A DNA stretch of 57,942 nt from Pseudomonas fontis (GCF_028656955.1 NZ_JAMDGY010000071.1:1-57942); one strand, 5' to 3'; shown: positions 9,188 to 17,312, numbered from the stretch's first letter. Translations and numbers: made by a program. The notes: generated by a model not told the origin, from the sequence alone.

Positions 9188-9754
9188 ATGGAGCGACCAT
9201 ATGATGACTTCCAGTACATAAACTCGCTCGTTAAAGAGTTTACGGGGCAACGAAAAGTAAGATCCGCGTTGCGTGTGATCCACGCCAATGACATCACCGG
9301 CTGGGAGGTCTGGTTCCAGGTCGAATTCGCCACATTCCTCGCCGAGCATGAAGATCAGCCCGAGTGGGTGCGCGAGGTCCGCTTCGAGTTTGACTATCGC
9401 CGAGAGAAATACAATTGGTACTTGAAGCCTGACTTCCTCATACGGAAAAAGGGTGCTGCGGTGAGTAAGTACATTGCACTCGAGATAAAACAGCATCGCC
9501 AACTGGGTAGCTGCATCTCGAACATGATTGCGGACTTGGCCAAGGTGAGAAAAATCAGAAAATCAGAAGTCGACCTGCGATCCTATTGGGCGCTGGGCAT
9601 CTTTCAGGCAGATGAGCAAGACAACATCGAGAACACCATCAAAACCAAGCTCTTCGAGCATGGCCTGCCGGTGTTTCCGGGCTTGATGATCTACGACAAA
9701 ATCGGCAATACCGGCTTCAGGTATGCGTTGCTACCGGGATTGGAATATCAGTGA
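9188..9754 (+). CDS. orphan PD-(D/E)XK nuclease-like protein
   Basis: 188 residues; AAGGACTTGAG sits just before the ATG. A full PD-(D/E)XK signature can be read: an early helix with E46 (QVEFATF), P81-D82 at a strand end (LKPDFLIRKK), then E99-x-K101 in the next strand (YIALEIKQHR). This arrangement is that of restriction-endonuclease-fold nucleases, predicted to bind a divalent metal and cut nucleic acid, though many family members are restriction-like orphans of unknown target. There is no methyltransferase, helicase or other partner beside it. It is transcribed away from its neighbours and followed by a strong terminator at 9982-10026. Confidence 0.65.
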   Translation: MERPYDDFQYINSLVKEFTGQRKVRSALRVIHANDITGWEVWFQVEFATFLAEHEDQPEWVREVRFEFDYRREKYNWYLKPDFLIRKKGAAVSKYIALEIKQHRQLGSCISNMIADLAKVRKIRKSEVDLRSYWALGIFQADEQDNIENTIKTKLFEHGLPVFPGLMIYDKIGNTGFRYALLPGLEYQ

Positions 9755-9981
9755 ACCGAAGCCTGCCACTACCTGCGCCGCGTATGGACAGCTACTCGCA
9801 GCAGGATTCTCTCAGGCGTGAGTCGTCCGCAAAGCGCTGGCCGGAGCCCGATTTCAAGCCCGAAGTAGACAAGCCAGCTGCCGCCTGGCTGTTCCTGTAG
9901 TTCAGTCAGGCAGGTGCACTCTGTTCAGCCATCAGCTTGTTGCAGGGCCTGCTGGGCAGCATGGCTTATGGATACCTGGAA
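9755..9981. other. intergenic, no gene seen
   Basis: The 305-base gap between the nuclease-like gene and the acyl-CoA synthetase gene (9755-10059) holds no credible reading frame. Its right part carries the terminator listed separately. Confidence 0.6.
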
Positions 9982-10026
9982 GCGTAAGGCTGCTCCGCCT
10001 GAGCAAGCAGCATTACGCATTTTTTC
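9982..10026 (+). terminator. rho-independent terminator
   Basis: GCGTAAGGCTGCT at 9982-9994 pairs with AGCAGCATTACGC at 10006-10018 (12 of 13 pairs), followed by ATTTTTT. The T-run is on the + strand, so it ends rightward transcription from the nuclease-like gene. The leftward acyl-CoA synthetase gene converges on it. Confidence 0.8.
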
Positions 10027-10059
10027 GGCGTTGTGGCTTGACGTTCGCGCAGTTGCCCT

Positions 10060-11892
10060 TCAGTAGCGGAACTTGCCGCCATGAATGTCCTGCAGCACCT
10101 GCTCAGTCACGCGCACGTAGGTTTCGGTGCCCGGTAGCCAGGCGTAGACCGGGTCTTCGCCGGTTTGGCTGGGGTCGAAGGCTTCGCTCCTTAGCTTGGT
10201 TTTCTGGTATTTGAACGTGCCGGTGGTTTCCATGCAGGTCCTGATGCGCAGGAACATCGGCACCGCGTAATGGGGCATCTGGCTTTTGACGAAGCGTAGC
10301 AGGTCGCAAAAATCCAGATGCTCCAAGGGAGCCGATGGGGTGATGGCCGCCATCCCGGCGCGACCATTGGTGTTCTTGATTTCCACACCGTAGGCCACCG
10401 CTTCGGCGATGTGGGGGTGTTGCACCATGACGTTTTCGACTTCGGTGGTGGAGACGTTTTCGCCTTTCCAACGGAAGGTGTCCCCCAGGCGGTCGACGAA
10501 TTGGGCGTGGCCAAAGCCGATATCGCGAATCAGGTCGCCGCTGTTGAAGTAACGATCACCCTTTTCGAAAACGTCGTACAACACCACCTTCTTGCTCTTC
10601 TCCGGATCGGTGTAACCGTCGAATGGGGAGTCGTCGTCGATCTTGGCCAGCAACAAGCCTTGGCCACCCTTGCCGACTTTTTGCATGAAACCGTTCGCGC
10701 CGCGCCGCGGCTCGCCGGTGTCGTGTTCGTACTCCACCAGCGACCAGGCGTTGATGGCAAAGCCAATGGTGTTTTCGAAGTTGAGGATGTTGGTAAAGCC
10801 GATGTTGCCGTCACTGGCGGCATAAAACTCGCACACCCGCTCGATGTTGAAGCGTCTCTTGAAATCGAGCCACACGCCCGGGCGCAGGCCGTTGCCAATC
10901 ATTTTTACCACCGGGTTGTCGCCATCGTTGCCGGCTGGAGGCTGGTCGATCAGGTAGCGACACAATTCACCGACGTAGCAAATGGTGGTGGCCTGGAATT
11001 TGCGGGTGTCATTCCAGAACTGACTGGCGCTGAATTTGCGGCGGATGGCGAAACCCGAGGCGCCGGCCAATGCCGAGCCCCAGGTCACGCACAGCCCGGT
11101 GCCGTGATAGAGCGGCAAGGTGCAATAGACGATGTCATCGGGGCGCATATCCAGGGCGATCATGCCGAAGCTACCCCAGACTTTCATCCAGCGCCCGTGC
11201 TTGAACACCCCAGCCTTGGGCAAACCGGTGGTGCCGGAGGTGTAAATGTAGAAGCAGGCGTCGTCCAGGTAGACCTGCTGGGTGGTCGCCGGATTGACAG
11301 CGGAGTGCGCTTCGCTGACGCGGGTCAGGTTGATGTAACCCTCGGGCGCGACGCCCGCATCGCGAGTGGTGTCGGTGTCCGCCAGGAAGAACGTGCTCAG
11401 TTCATCGATGGCAACCTCGTTACGCACCGCGTCAAAGGATGGCACCAACTCTTCGCCGACGATAATCGCCGAGGGATTGACCAGGCTCAAGCTGTGGATC
11501 AGGACGTTGTTGGTCTGCGAGGTATTGAGCATGGCGCAGATACCGCCGATCTTGCTGACCGCCAGCACGCTGACCAGCAATTCCGGGCGATTTTCAATAA
11601 ATATGCCGACCACATCGCCTTTTTTCAGGCCACGGGCAAGCAGGCAGTGGGCGAAACGGTTGGCCCACTGGTTGACCTGTTCATAACTGAAACGATTGTC
11701 CTGGTAGAGCAACGCCGGCCCTTGAGGGTTGCGCGCAACCGCCTGTTCGAAGGCCCACCCCAGGCCGCAGGGCTGATCGACCTTGAGCTTGGAAGCCCTG
11801 AGTCCCCTGGCGAGCCGAGGAATGGCCCGGGCGATCGAGGGGATTTTGCGCAGCATCATGCCCCAGGTAATCATGTCGCTATTGCTACTCAT
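10060..11892 (-). CDS. long-chain acyl-CoA synthetase (FATP/FadD6-like)
   Basis: 610 residues from the ATG at 11892, chosen for the CTAGGAGGTGAC just upstream. It adenylates a fatty acid with ATP and transfers it to CoA. The AMP-binding P-loop YIYTSGTTGLPK is intact at about residue 220, followed by YHGTGLC, and later by SDGNIGF, the GDRYFNSGDLIRDIGFG motif (the adenylate-forming family's GD signature) and FRWKGENVSTTEVE near the C-terminal lid. An N-terminal basic helix with a hydrophobic face suggests membrane association, as in FATP-type enzymes. It is the last gene of the lipid-metabolite cluster, separated from the diiron gene by a strong terminator, so it probably has its own promoter or is made at lower level. 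Specific fatty acid unknown. Confidence 0.92.
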   Translation of the reverse strand: MSSNSDMITWGMMLRKIPSIARAIPRLARGLRASKLKVDQPCGLGWAFEQAVARNPQGPALLYQDNRFSYEQVNQWANRFAHCLLARGLKKGDVVGIFIENRPELLVSVLAVSKIGGICAMLNTSQTNNVLIHSLSLVNPSAIIVGEELVPSFDAVRNEVAIDELSTFFLADTDTTRDAGVAPEGYINLTRVSEAHSAVNPATTQQVYLDDACFYIYTSGTTGLPKAGVFKHGRWMKVWGSFGMIALDMRPDDIVYCTLPLYHGTGLCVTWGSALAGASGFAIRRKFSASQFWNDTRKFQATTICYVGELCRYLIDQPPAGNDGDNPVVKMIGNGLRPGVWLDFKRRFNIERVCEFYAASDGNIGFTNILNFENTIGFAINAWSLVEYEHDTGEPRRGANGFMQKVGKGGQGLLLAKIDDDSPFDGYTDPEKSKKVVLYDVFEKGDRYFNSGDLIRDIGFGHAQFVDRLGDTFRWKGENVSTTEVENVMVQHPHIAEAVAYGVEIKNTNGRAGMAAITPSAPLEHLDFCDLLRFVKSQMPHYAVPMFLRIRTCMETTGTFKYQKTKLRSEAFDPSQTGEDPVYAWLPGTETYVRVTEQVLQDIHGGKFRY

Positions 11893-11980
11893 GTCACCTC
11901 CTAGTGAATTGACCGTGGCGCCAGGCAGTTGCACAAGCGCCACGACCAGCCGATCGTTTTTATTGTTGTGCACGCCCTGT

Positions 11981-12013
11981 AAAAAGTCCTCGCGCAGCGG
12001 GGTGCGCGAGGAC
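11981..12013 (-). terminator. rho-independent terminator between diiron gene and acyl-CoA synthetase gene
   Basis: A perfect 11-bp stem, GTCCTCGCGCA at 11986-11996 with TGCGCGAGGAC at 12003-12013, has a six-base loop. Read leftward, the stem is followed by TTTTT (11985-11981). It should stop or attenuate transcripts from the three upstream genes before the synthetase gene. Confidence 0.85.
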
Positions 12014-12028
12014 GCCTGTTGCCAAGCC

Positions 12029-12691
12029 TCAGAATTCGTCAGCGACCGACTCGAGGATCTTGCCCATCAAGTAAACCGTGGTGCGTGCAACTTGCTTGAC
12101 CGCCTCTTTTTCTTCGTCGGTGACGACCCAGCGGTCGATGGCTGCGTTGACTTGCTCGGAGTGTTTCTCGTCGATGATTGCGTGGGCGACAAAGAAGGTC
12201 AGTTGTTGGTCGGTCAGCTTGAGATGGTTCTTGCAGACATCCATCAATGGCTCGAGGTGCTCGTAGCAGTCCTCGGCCCAGAAGCTGTAGCCCAGCCGTG
12301 GAATGATGCCGCGGCACACAGAGACGAAATCCAGGTAGCCGTAGAACGCTTCTGTGGCCGGCAACATCGGCTTCTCGAACTCGGACTTGTCGACGCCAAT
12401 GGCGATCAGGTCGTTGTACGCCATGTTTTCATGGCCCAGTTCTTCCAGCGCATGCTTCATCGCAAAACGCAGCAGGCCAACCTTTTTATGGTCCTGGTTC
12501 CAACACGCCACCGCCTGGTTGATCGCGTTGTTCTTGGTGTAGTGATACACCTGGACAATCGACTTGATGTAGAGGTCACGCTGCAACTCGGGGCGTTTCA
12601 TCATCTGGAAAAAGCGGCCGACCTTGATCTTTTCCCATTCGGCATCACACACGGCTTTCAGCTCTTTGCGAAACGCGGTCACTTCAGTCAT
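12029..12691 (-). CDS. heme-oxygenase-fold diiron (HDO) oxidase
   Basis: 220 residues from the ATG at 12691 (GGAAGAGAATGAA upstream). All-helical TenA/PqqC-like fold with the metal-ligand pattern of HDO enzymes such as UndA, BesC and CADD: E84 and H87 in ALEELGHE, an acidic helix around 140-144 (WAEDCYE), and H170-x3-D174-x2-H177 (HAIIDEKH). Members of this superfamily use Fe and O2 to oxidise or cleave carbon chains; UndA of Pseudomonas turns medium-chain fatty acids into 1-alkenes. Placed between an N-acyltransferase and an acyl-CoA synthetase, it probably acts on an acyl chain or acylated amine. The actual reaction is unknown. Confidence 0.75.
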   Translation of the reverse strand: MTEVTAFRKELKAVCDAEWEKIKVGRFFQMMKRPELQRDLYIKSIVQVYHYTKNNAINQAVACWNQDHKKVGLLRFAMKHALEELGHENMAYNDLIAIGVDKSEFEKPMLPATEAFYGYLDFVSVCRGIIPRLGYSFWAEDCYEHLEPLMDVCKNHLKLTDQQLTFFVAHAIIDEKHSEQVNAAIDRWVVTDEEKEAVKQVARTTVYLMGKILESVADEF

Positions 12692-12760
12692 TTCATTCTC
12701 TTCCTTGGCAGATTGATAAACCATTCATGACACTTTTTATAATATCAAGCGAACACGGAC

Positions 12761-13159
12761 TTACAGGCGCAGCAGGGACTTAATGATGTAGATGAACTTG
12801 GAGAAGAACCCCAGGCCTTCGATAGTGTCCCAGTGCTCCATCAGCACACCGTTTTCCACACGGTAGATATCGATCACCTTGTAATTCACGGTGAAGAACC
12901 TGTGTTTGGCCCAGTGCGTGGCATACAGGAAGACATAGTCGCCTTCGGCGCATACCCGCTCAATGCTGGTACCCGACGCGGGGAAGGTTTTGAAGAACTG
13001 CGTAAAGTAGGTCTTGAAGCCTTCGCGGCGCGGCGGAATGAATACGTTGTTGTGTTGTACATAATCTTCGGCAATCAACGTATCGGCGACCGCCAGTTCC
13101 CGCTGGCCAAACATGCGCTCGTAAAACTCGATGACCACTTCTTTGTTTCTGGCTTCCAT
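12761..13159 (-). CDS. NTF2/SnoaL-like protein
   Basis: 132 residues with the SnoaL/ester-cyclase pattern: N-terminal helix NKEVVIEFYERMFGQRE, then DTLIAEDYVQHNN, then beta-strands ending in IYRVENGVLMEHWDTIEG. Such proteins form a cone-shaped barrel that is either a small isomerase/cyclase/hydratase or only a binding protein. D and H residues typical of the pocket are present (ADTLIAEDYVQH). Start ATG at 13159 with GAGG upstream. It sits 41 bases after the N-acyltransferase stop and 69 bases before the diiron gene, within one apparent operon, suggesting a step in the same pathway. Confidence 0.8.
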   Translation of the reverse strand: MEARNKEVVIEFYERMFGQRELAVADTLIAEDYVQHNNVFIPPRREGFKTYFTQFFKTFPASGTSIERVCAEGDYVFLYATHWAKHRFFTVNYKVIDIYRVENGVLMEHWDTIEGLGFFSKFIYIIKSLLRL

Positions 13160-13200
13160 CTTGGATCAACCTCAATGTTGTTGTCGTTGTTTTAGGATGC

Positions 13201-13977
13201 TCATCCCGCCAGTGACTGCCTCGCGGAACGGGCGGCCAAGGTGTAGCGAATCAAGTCATCAATGCTCTTCAGGTCTGCCGGGCAGCTTTGCAGGCCGAAG
13301 AAGGGCGTGACCGACGGCATCAGATCGCCTTTGTACAGGGCGTAGTAGTGATCACCGCGGGCCTTGATCTGGAAGAAGATGCCGTCCTGATCAAAGACGA
13401 AGCTGTCGAACTTCGGCGCCAGCCGTGGTTTTACGTAGGTGATGAAGGTTTTGTAGCCGCCTTCCAGGGCGACCAGCGAGGCGCCGGTCATCGCCAGTCC
13501 GTTGACCACGTTCTTGACCGGGGAATGCTTGTCGACAATAAGCCGCGAGAGTTCAACGCACTCATTCTCGTAATTGGGCCCGGAGAACTGCACCAGTTGT
13601 TCATGGCTGATGAACTCGCCCGACTCGTGAGGAAAAGGCGTAATACGCTGGGTGCCGATGATTTCACCATCATAATAAAAGGCAAACACGTAGGAACGCG
13701 GATCGTATTCATCCAGGCATACGCTGTCGTCGACCGCGTTACCAAACAACGTCTTGTAGTAAATTTTTCGTTGCCCATACAACCGGCTACGGGCACGAGA
13801 CAGTTCGAGAAACTGCGCTGGCGTAACCACCTGCCTGACACTGACCTTGTCAGATTGGCACAACTCTTGAAGTACTGAATCATAGAAACTATAGATTGCC
13901 GAACCGACTGAATCGTCCTTTACCAACTGCATATTTACCGAAGACAAGGCGGCCTTATTACTTGCGAGTGACGGCAT
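13201..13977 (-). CDS. N-acyltransferase, autoinducer-synthase/FeeM-like
   Basis: 258 residues from the ATG at 13977 (AAGGGAA upstream). The pattern matches the acyl-homoserine-lactone synthase / N-acyl amino acid synthase branch of the GNAT fold: LDEYDPRS at 88-95 (D-x-Y-D), GEIIGTQRITP at 104-114 (G-x-x-x-G-x-x-R) and ELSRLIVDK at 142-150 (E-x-S-R). These bind an acyl carrier or acyl-CoA and an amine acceptor. It is longer than classical LuxI proteins and has no LuxR-type gene beside it, so an N-acyl amino acid or amine is more likely than a homoserine lactone. First gene of the four-gene lipid-metabolite cluster; a short leader frame precedes it. Confidence 0.75.
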   Translation of the reverse strand: MPSLASNKAALSSVNMQLVKDDSVGSAIYSFYDSVLQELCQSDKVSVRQVVTPAQFLELSRARSRLYGQRKIYYKTLFGNAVDDSVCLDEYDPRSYVFAFYYDGEIIGTQRITPFPHESGEFISHEQLVQFSGPNYENECVELSRLIVDKHSPVKNVVNGLAMTGASLVALEGGYKTFITYVKPRLAPKFDSFVFDQDGIFFQIKARGDHYYALYKGDLMPSVTPFFGLQSCPADLKSIDDLIRYTLAARSARQSLAG

Positions 13978-14031
13978 GAGAATTCCCTTCTTATTGTGAC
14001 CTTTAGTATTAAACTCAGCCCAGCGCACAAC

Positions 14032-14055
14032 CTAAGTTTCCGCAGCACAATACAT
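14032..14055 (-). other. possible 7-codon leader peptide
   Basis: On the minus strand AAGGAGGCGAAGCT precedes ATG at 14055, and the frame encodes MYCAAET then TAG at 14032. The ribosome-binding site is far better than expected by chance. It ends 54 bases before the N-acyltransferase start. It could be a regulatory leader peptide or a decayed start. Confidence 0.35.
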
Positions 14056-14166
14056 AGCTTCGCCTCCTTGCGTAGATGCCTACAAGTTGATGATTTGCTT
14101 ACTGCGCACAGCAAGGCACGCACCCCTCTTATCGCGGGCGTGCCTTTAAACCAAAGCGACTTGCAG

Positions 14167-14613
14167 TTAAACCGGTGGCAGCGAGGTCAAGGCTCGACGG
14201 ATCTGCTCTGCGCGCTCGCCCAGTACTTGGGGCGTAGCGAGTGGAAGGTCCGCATGACCCAGGTTGAAACCATCACCGACAAAGCGCGCCAGTACATGCA
14301 GGTGGGCGTGGCCCACGGTCTGCCCGGCCACAGCGCCATCGCACAGCAGCAGGTTGATACCTTCGCAGGGGTGTTCATTGAGGCTCAGGCCGCTTTCACG
14401 CAGGGCGGCCGCCACCCGTTGACCCACACGCATCATGTGGCCACAGGTTTGAGGAGGGATATCACCCAGGCCGCTTGCGTGGGCCTTGGGAATGACCAGG
14501 ACATGGCCAGGAGTAATCGGCTGGATGGAGAGAAAGGCCAGGCACTGCTCGTCTTCGTAGACAACGGCAGCCGGTGCTTCTTTCTTGGCGATTGCACAGA
14601 AAATGCAGTTCAC
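14167..14613 (-). CDS. HIT-family nucleotide hydrolase/transferase
   Basis: 148 residues, a standard HIT domain. The histidine triad is intact at 102-107 (HAHLHV), and the N-terminal zinc-binding cysteines C3 and C6 (CIFCAI) and the ITPGHVLVIPKAH strand are present. HIT proteins hydrolyse AMP-lysine, AMP-acyl or dinucleoside polyphosphate bonds. It lies about 190 bases upstream of the N-acyltransferase gene in the same orientation. Whether it belongs to that cluster, for example by clearing acyl-AMP, is speculation. Confidence 0.9.
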   Translation of the reverse strand: MNCIFCAIAKKEAPAAVVYEDEQCLAFLSIQPITPGHVLVIPKAHASGLGDIPPQTCGHMMRVGQRVAAALRESGLSLNEHPCEGINLLLCDGAVAGQTVGHAHLHVLARFVGDGFNLGHADLPLATPQVLGERAEQIRRALTSLPPV

Positions 14614-14852
14614 GATTAGCTCCTTTTTTATAGTAAGTGCAAACCCGGTGGAGGCATGAAGATCCGGGTTGCTACAGCCTGCATTCCATTAGCAGTTGAC
14701 CGCACAGCTTGAGGGTGAAATTACCCTTGGCATTTCACACCTGTACACGGGAGTTTTGAAATTTTTTGTATCTTAAGCTAAGAAAACACCTAATAAGTTG
14801 ATTTAAATGAATTTTCCCAATGTTACTTTTTGTATCTTGTGGTGTGGGCTGC
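14614..14852. other. AT-rich intergenic region
   Basis: No coding frame is seen. The stretch is clearly more AT-rich than its surroundings and contains TTTTTGTATCTT twice (near 14763 and 14827). It probably holds the promoter for the HIT gene and forms the junction with the inserted IS fragment. Confidence 0.5.
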
Positions 14853-15247
14853 TGTAGTGGTCAACTGATCCCGGACACTGCGTTAAGTTTTTCCTCAGCG
14901 ACCGCAGGCGGTAACCCATCGTTGAACTGATGCGGCCTTTGCCATGTGTACCGCTGCATCATGAACCGACCGATATCCTGCTGTGCCAGTGACCCGCTCA
15001 TGTAGCCCATTGTCGGTATCCACTCCGTTTTCAGGCTACGAAACAAACGCTCCATCGGTGCATTGTCATGGCAGTTTCCGCGCCGGCTCATGCTTCGTTT
15101 AAAGCGGTAGCGCCACAGCCGTTGGTGGAAATCCCGGCTGCCATATTGGCTGCCCTGATCGCTGTGGAATAAAACATTCTGTGGGTGGCCCCGCTGGTCA
15201 TATGCCATGTCCAGGGCCTTGATCACAAGGTCGGCATCAAAAAGCAA
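14853..15247 (-). mobile_element. truncated IS3-family insertion sequence
   Basis: Only the 3' end of the element remains. It begins with TGTAGTGGTCAACTGATCCC, an IS3-type end, at 14853 and contains the last 128 codons of the OrfB transposase. The other end and OrfA are missing; homology seems to stop at about 15240, where unrelated DNA begins. It lies at the boundary between chromosomal genes and phage-like DNA. Confidence 0.8.
14861..15247 (-). pseudogene. IS3-family transposase OrfB, C-terminal fragment
   Basis: Contains the second half of the DDE integrase core: HSDQGSQYGS (second catalytic Asp) and NAPMERLFRSLKTEW (catalytic Glu), followed by the Trp/Pro/His-rich tail YTWQRPHQFNDGLPP typical of IS3 OrfB. 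The N-terminal DNA-binding region and first Asp are absent, so it is inactive. Confidence 0.9.
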
Positions 15248-15263
15248 TTATCTCGGTTTATCG

Positions 15264-15974
15264 TCATATCCATGTACTAGAAGAGGCTAGGAAGGTCTTT
15301 GTAGAGCCATCAAACCTTTGTAGTAAACCTTCGAGCGTACCGCGCAAGCTGTCGTACCGAACAAAAAACGGAGCAAGAATCATATTCCCGTTTGCATTAA
15401 TGCGAGCTGCGCCCAACGATAATGCGACGTGCCTTACCGCTGCTGCATTTGCCATTCTGACTCCACCCGGCGTCGCAATATAAAATCCTAAGGCAGTGCT
15501 ATCGACCAGATGATTAATAAGATCGTCGAAACTAGCGAGAACGTTGTTCCTCCATGCTCTTGTAGCGCCTCCTATCCTGCGTTGCTCTACACCGCCAGCA
15601 AAACCCGTACAGACAACCTTGCAAAGATGCCACTGTAATCGGCGAGAATAGCCACCAAACATGTGCGAGTGTTCGTCGGGCTCTGGGACTCCTACCCGCT
15701 GAGTAATCGGAGGGTTTGCACTATGGCCGAAGTCAACACCATCTAGCCCTTGCCACAATGTAGCCAATGTCGGATTGAAACTTCGCATCCTCATTTGCCA
15801 GTTAGCCCCACCCCCAAAAATTTGTTGCAAAGCCGTTTCGATCGCGCCAATGACGTCGCCAAAAATATGGTCACCTTGAATGGGTGCAAGGTTCGGAGCG
15901 CCAGCTGCGTTGGGGATAGCCGGCAATCCTGCACTTACTGGATTCTGGTAACTGCATCCTTGTATTAGAGGCAT
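15264..15974 (-). CDS. hypothetical protein, unknown family
   Basis: 236 residues with GGGAGCAACAAT ahead of the ATG, so it is probably a real gene. I recognise no domain. The N terminus is rich in Gly, Ala and Pro (NPVSAGLPAIPNAAGAPNLAP), then comes a stretch with His and Trp (HSHMFGGYSRRLQWHLCK) and a C terminus with GFYIATPGGVRMANAAAVRH. It overlaps the upstream 73-residue gene by 10 bases, so the two form an operon. The gene ends right beside the IS fragment but appears complete. The two-gene overlap and accessory setting would suit an effector/partner pair, but nothing proves it. Confidence 0.55.
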   Translation of the reverse strand: MPLIQGCSYQNPVSAGLPAIPNAAGAPNLAPIQGDHIFGDVIGAIETALQQIFGGGANWQMRMRSFNPTLATLWQGLDGVDFGHSANPPITQRVGVPEPDEHSHMFGGYSRRLQWHLCKVVCTGFAGGVEQRRIGGATRAWRNNVLASFDDLINHLVDSTALGFYIATPGGVRMANAAAVRHVALSLGAARINANGNMILAPFFVRYDSLRGTLEGLLQRFDGSTKTFLASSSTWI

Positions 15975-16186
15975 ATTGTTGCTCCCAGTCGAAAACCTTC
16001 GCGCTCTATTGCACGCTCAAATCTCACAGACTCCAAGTATTCGTGATTGTTCTCGACCTGCCTCTCAGTGAGAGAGGCAGAATGCGCGGGCAACCCATGA
16101 TCAAAATCCACGCGCTGATCCTCACCCCGCATATCCATCACTACATAAAAAAGGGTTTCAACTTCTGAAGCAGCTTCTGCGACCAT
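15965..16186 (-). CDS. small hypothetical protein, partner of the downstream gene
   Basis: 73 residues from ATG 16186 (GTG 16189 is also possible) with AAGGA upstream. Acidic, with no recognised domain; MRGEDQRVDFDHGLPAHSASLTERQVENN is notably polar. It overlaps the next gene by 10 bases, implying translational coupling. Confidence 0.5.
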   Translation of the reverse strand: MVAEAASEVETLFYVVMDMRGEDQRVDFDHGLPAHSASLTERQVENNHEYLESVRFERAIEREGFRLGATICL

Positions 16187-16637
16187 CACTCAAATCCTTG
16201 CGAGTTGGTTCTTGAGGATGCTTTAGCGCGAAGCAAAATGCAAAACTGCCCCCATCTGCACACCCAGCTCAGCGCGATGGGGGTGGTGGAGCCGAAAACG
16301 AAAAGGCCTCGATCAGTGTCGAGGCCCTGAATAGGTGCGCACGTTTTTCCGTGCTGCCTGCCAAAGACCATCCCAGCGTCAACGCCCCAATGCATCGATC
16401 TCACCGTTCCTGTCTCGCACCACTCCACAAGCATGTGAGGTGAGAGTGCACGGGCTGCCGATGTTGATTCCGTACGTCGCACTACCGGCTATCGACGTCC
16501 AGGCCTTCCCGAGGGCTGTCCTGGTTACAGGTGAATTTCAGACGCAAAAAAACCCGTTCGAAAGCAGAGTTAGTGGAGCAAGTTGCCAAAGGCAAAATAC
16601 CCAATATGGCGAAATGATGTCCCAGCCGTGCGGGAAG
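16187..16637. other. intergenic region with a leftward terminator
   Basis: I see no convincing gene. A 98-codon minus-strand frame crosses the terminator hairpin at 16305-16326 and has an atypical composition, so it is not annotated. The stretch AAAAAAACCC near 16545 reads leftward as a T-run and could be a second weak terminator. Confidence 0.4.
16301..16326 (-). terminator. rho-independent terminator
   Basis: GGCCTCGA (16305-16312) pairs with TCGAGGCC (16319-16326) around a six-base loop. Leftward, the stem is followed by TTTTCGTTTT. It would end leftward transcripts arriving from the 16.6-17.2 kb genes. Confidence 0.8.
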
Positions 16638-16934
16638 TCAATCGTGCTCCTCAAAGAATTTTTTCGCATTTTCTGAGCACTCTTTGAGCTGCTCTTCAAT
16701 TCGTGGCATACCCCACTGGGCGCGTTGGTGAGAGCGCTTATACTTCGATCTAAGCAACTTTGAGATTAACAGGGCTTCATATCCAAAATACCCAACCAAA
16801 TTAGCATCTGCTTCAACTGCATCTTCGGGGTCAAGGTAAACCTCCCATCGCGCACGAATCCCGTCCGAGCCAAGACTGATGTCGTTTTCGATCCAGGCAA
16901 TTCTACAGGCGAGCTCCCGGTCAATTTTCGACAA
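16638..16934 (-). CDS. hypothetical protein, start uncertain
   Basis: 98 residues from a TTG at 16934. Composition looks coding (charged, Trp-containing, ending in a helix EEQLKECSENAKKFFEEH). The same frame stays open upstream for about 40 more codons (to about 17050) with no ATG or GTG, so the N terminus may have been lost or shifted. No family recognised. Confidence 0.45.
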   Translation of the reverse strand: MSKIDRELACRIAWIENDISLGSDGIRARWEVYLDPEDAVEADANLVGYFGYEALLISKLLRSKYKRSHQRAQWGMPRIEEQLKECSENAKKFFEEHD

Positions 16935-16950
16935 CCCATCCGGATCGATA

Positions 16951-17194
16951 CTAAACTCTGGCTTCGCGCAGCCTGGATAAACCCCCTCTACCCTCCTGAT
17001 CTCGCAACTCAGACCAGCTACTGTGGAATTCCCAGTAATTTCTCGCGCATTGCGCAGCTAGCGCATCAAGTTTTGAGATTAGATGAATCGCCTGCAGCTC
17101 AGCTTCGAAACGGCGCTGCTCCCGACTTTGCCAGCGATCCTTAAAAAAACCGATGACTGCGCTGACGACAGCAGCGACTTTGCAGACTTGCCGC
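16951..17194 (-). pseudogene. possible remnant of a phage gene
   Basis: A minus-strand frame without a normal start reads a hydrophobic segment (KVAAVVSAVIGFF) followed by a charged helix (KDRWQSREQRRFEAELQAI) and WEFHSSWSELRDQEG, then stops at 16951. A single membrane anchor plus charged coiled-coil is typical of small phage lysis-region proteins, but the family is not established. The missing start and the overlap with the open frame of the downstream gene suggest decay. Confidence 0.25.
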
Positions 17195-17312
17195 CTTGAT
17201 GCATATGGCCAGTGCGCACCAAAGAAGTCGACCCGGAAACGGTCCTGGTGCGCAAGCGCCGCCGGCCGAGCACCGCCGAACGCACCAAGCTGCGAATAAT
17301 GGCGGAGGCTCT

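Noticed and set aside
10318..11904. 528-codon + strand open frame
   Set aside because: Antisense shadow of the acyl-CoA synthetase gene, which has all family motifs and a strong start.
16186..16482. 98-codon minus-strand frame
   Set aside because: Crosses a clear terminator hairpin and T-run, has atypical composition and no good ribosome-binding site.
16327..16637. tRNA or attachment site near the terminator at 16.3 kb
   Set aside because: No cloverleaf, T-loop GTTCGA-type sequence in the right setting or direct repeat was found; no tRNA or rRNA genes were recognised in the window.
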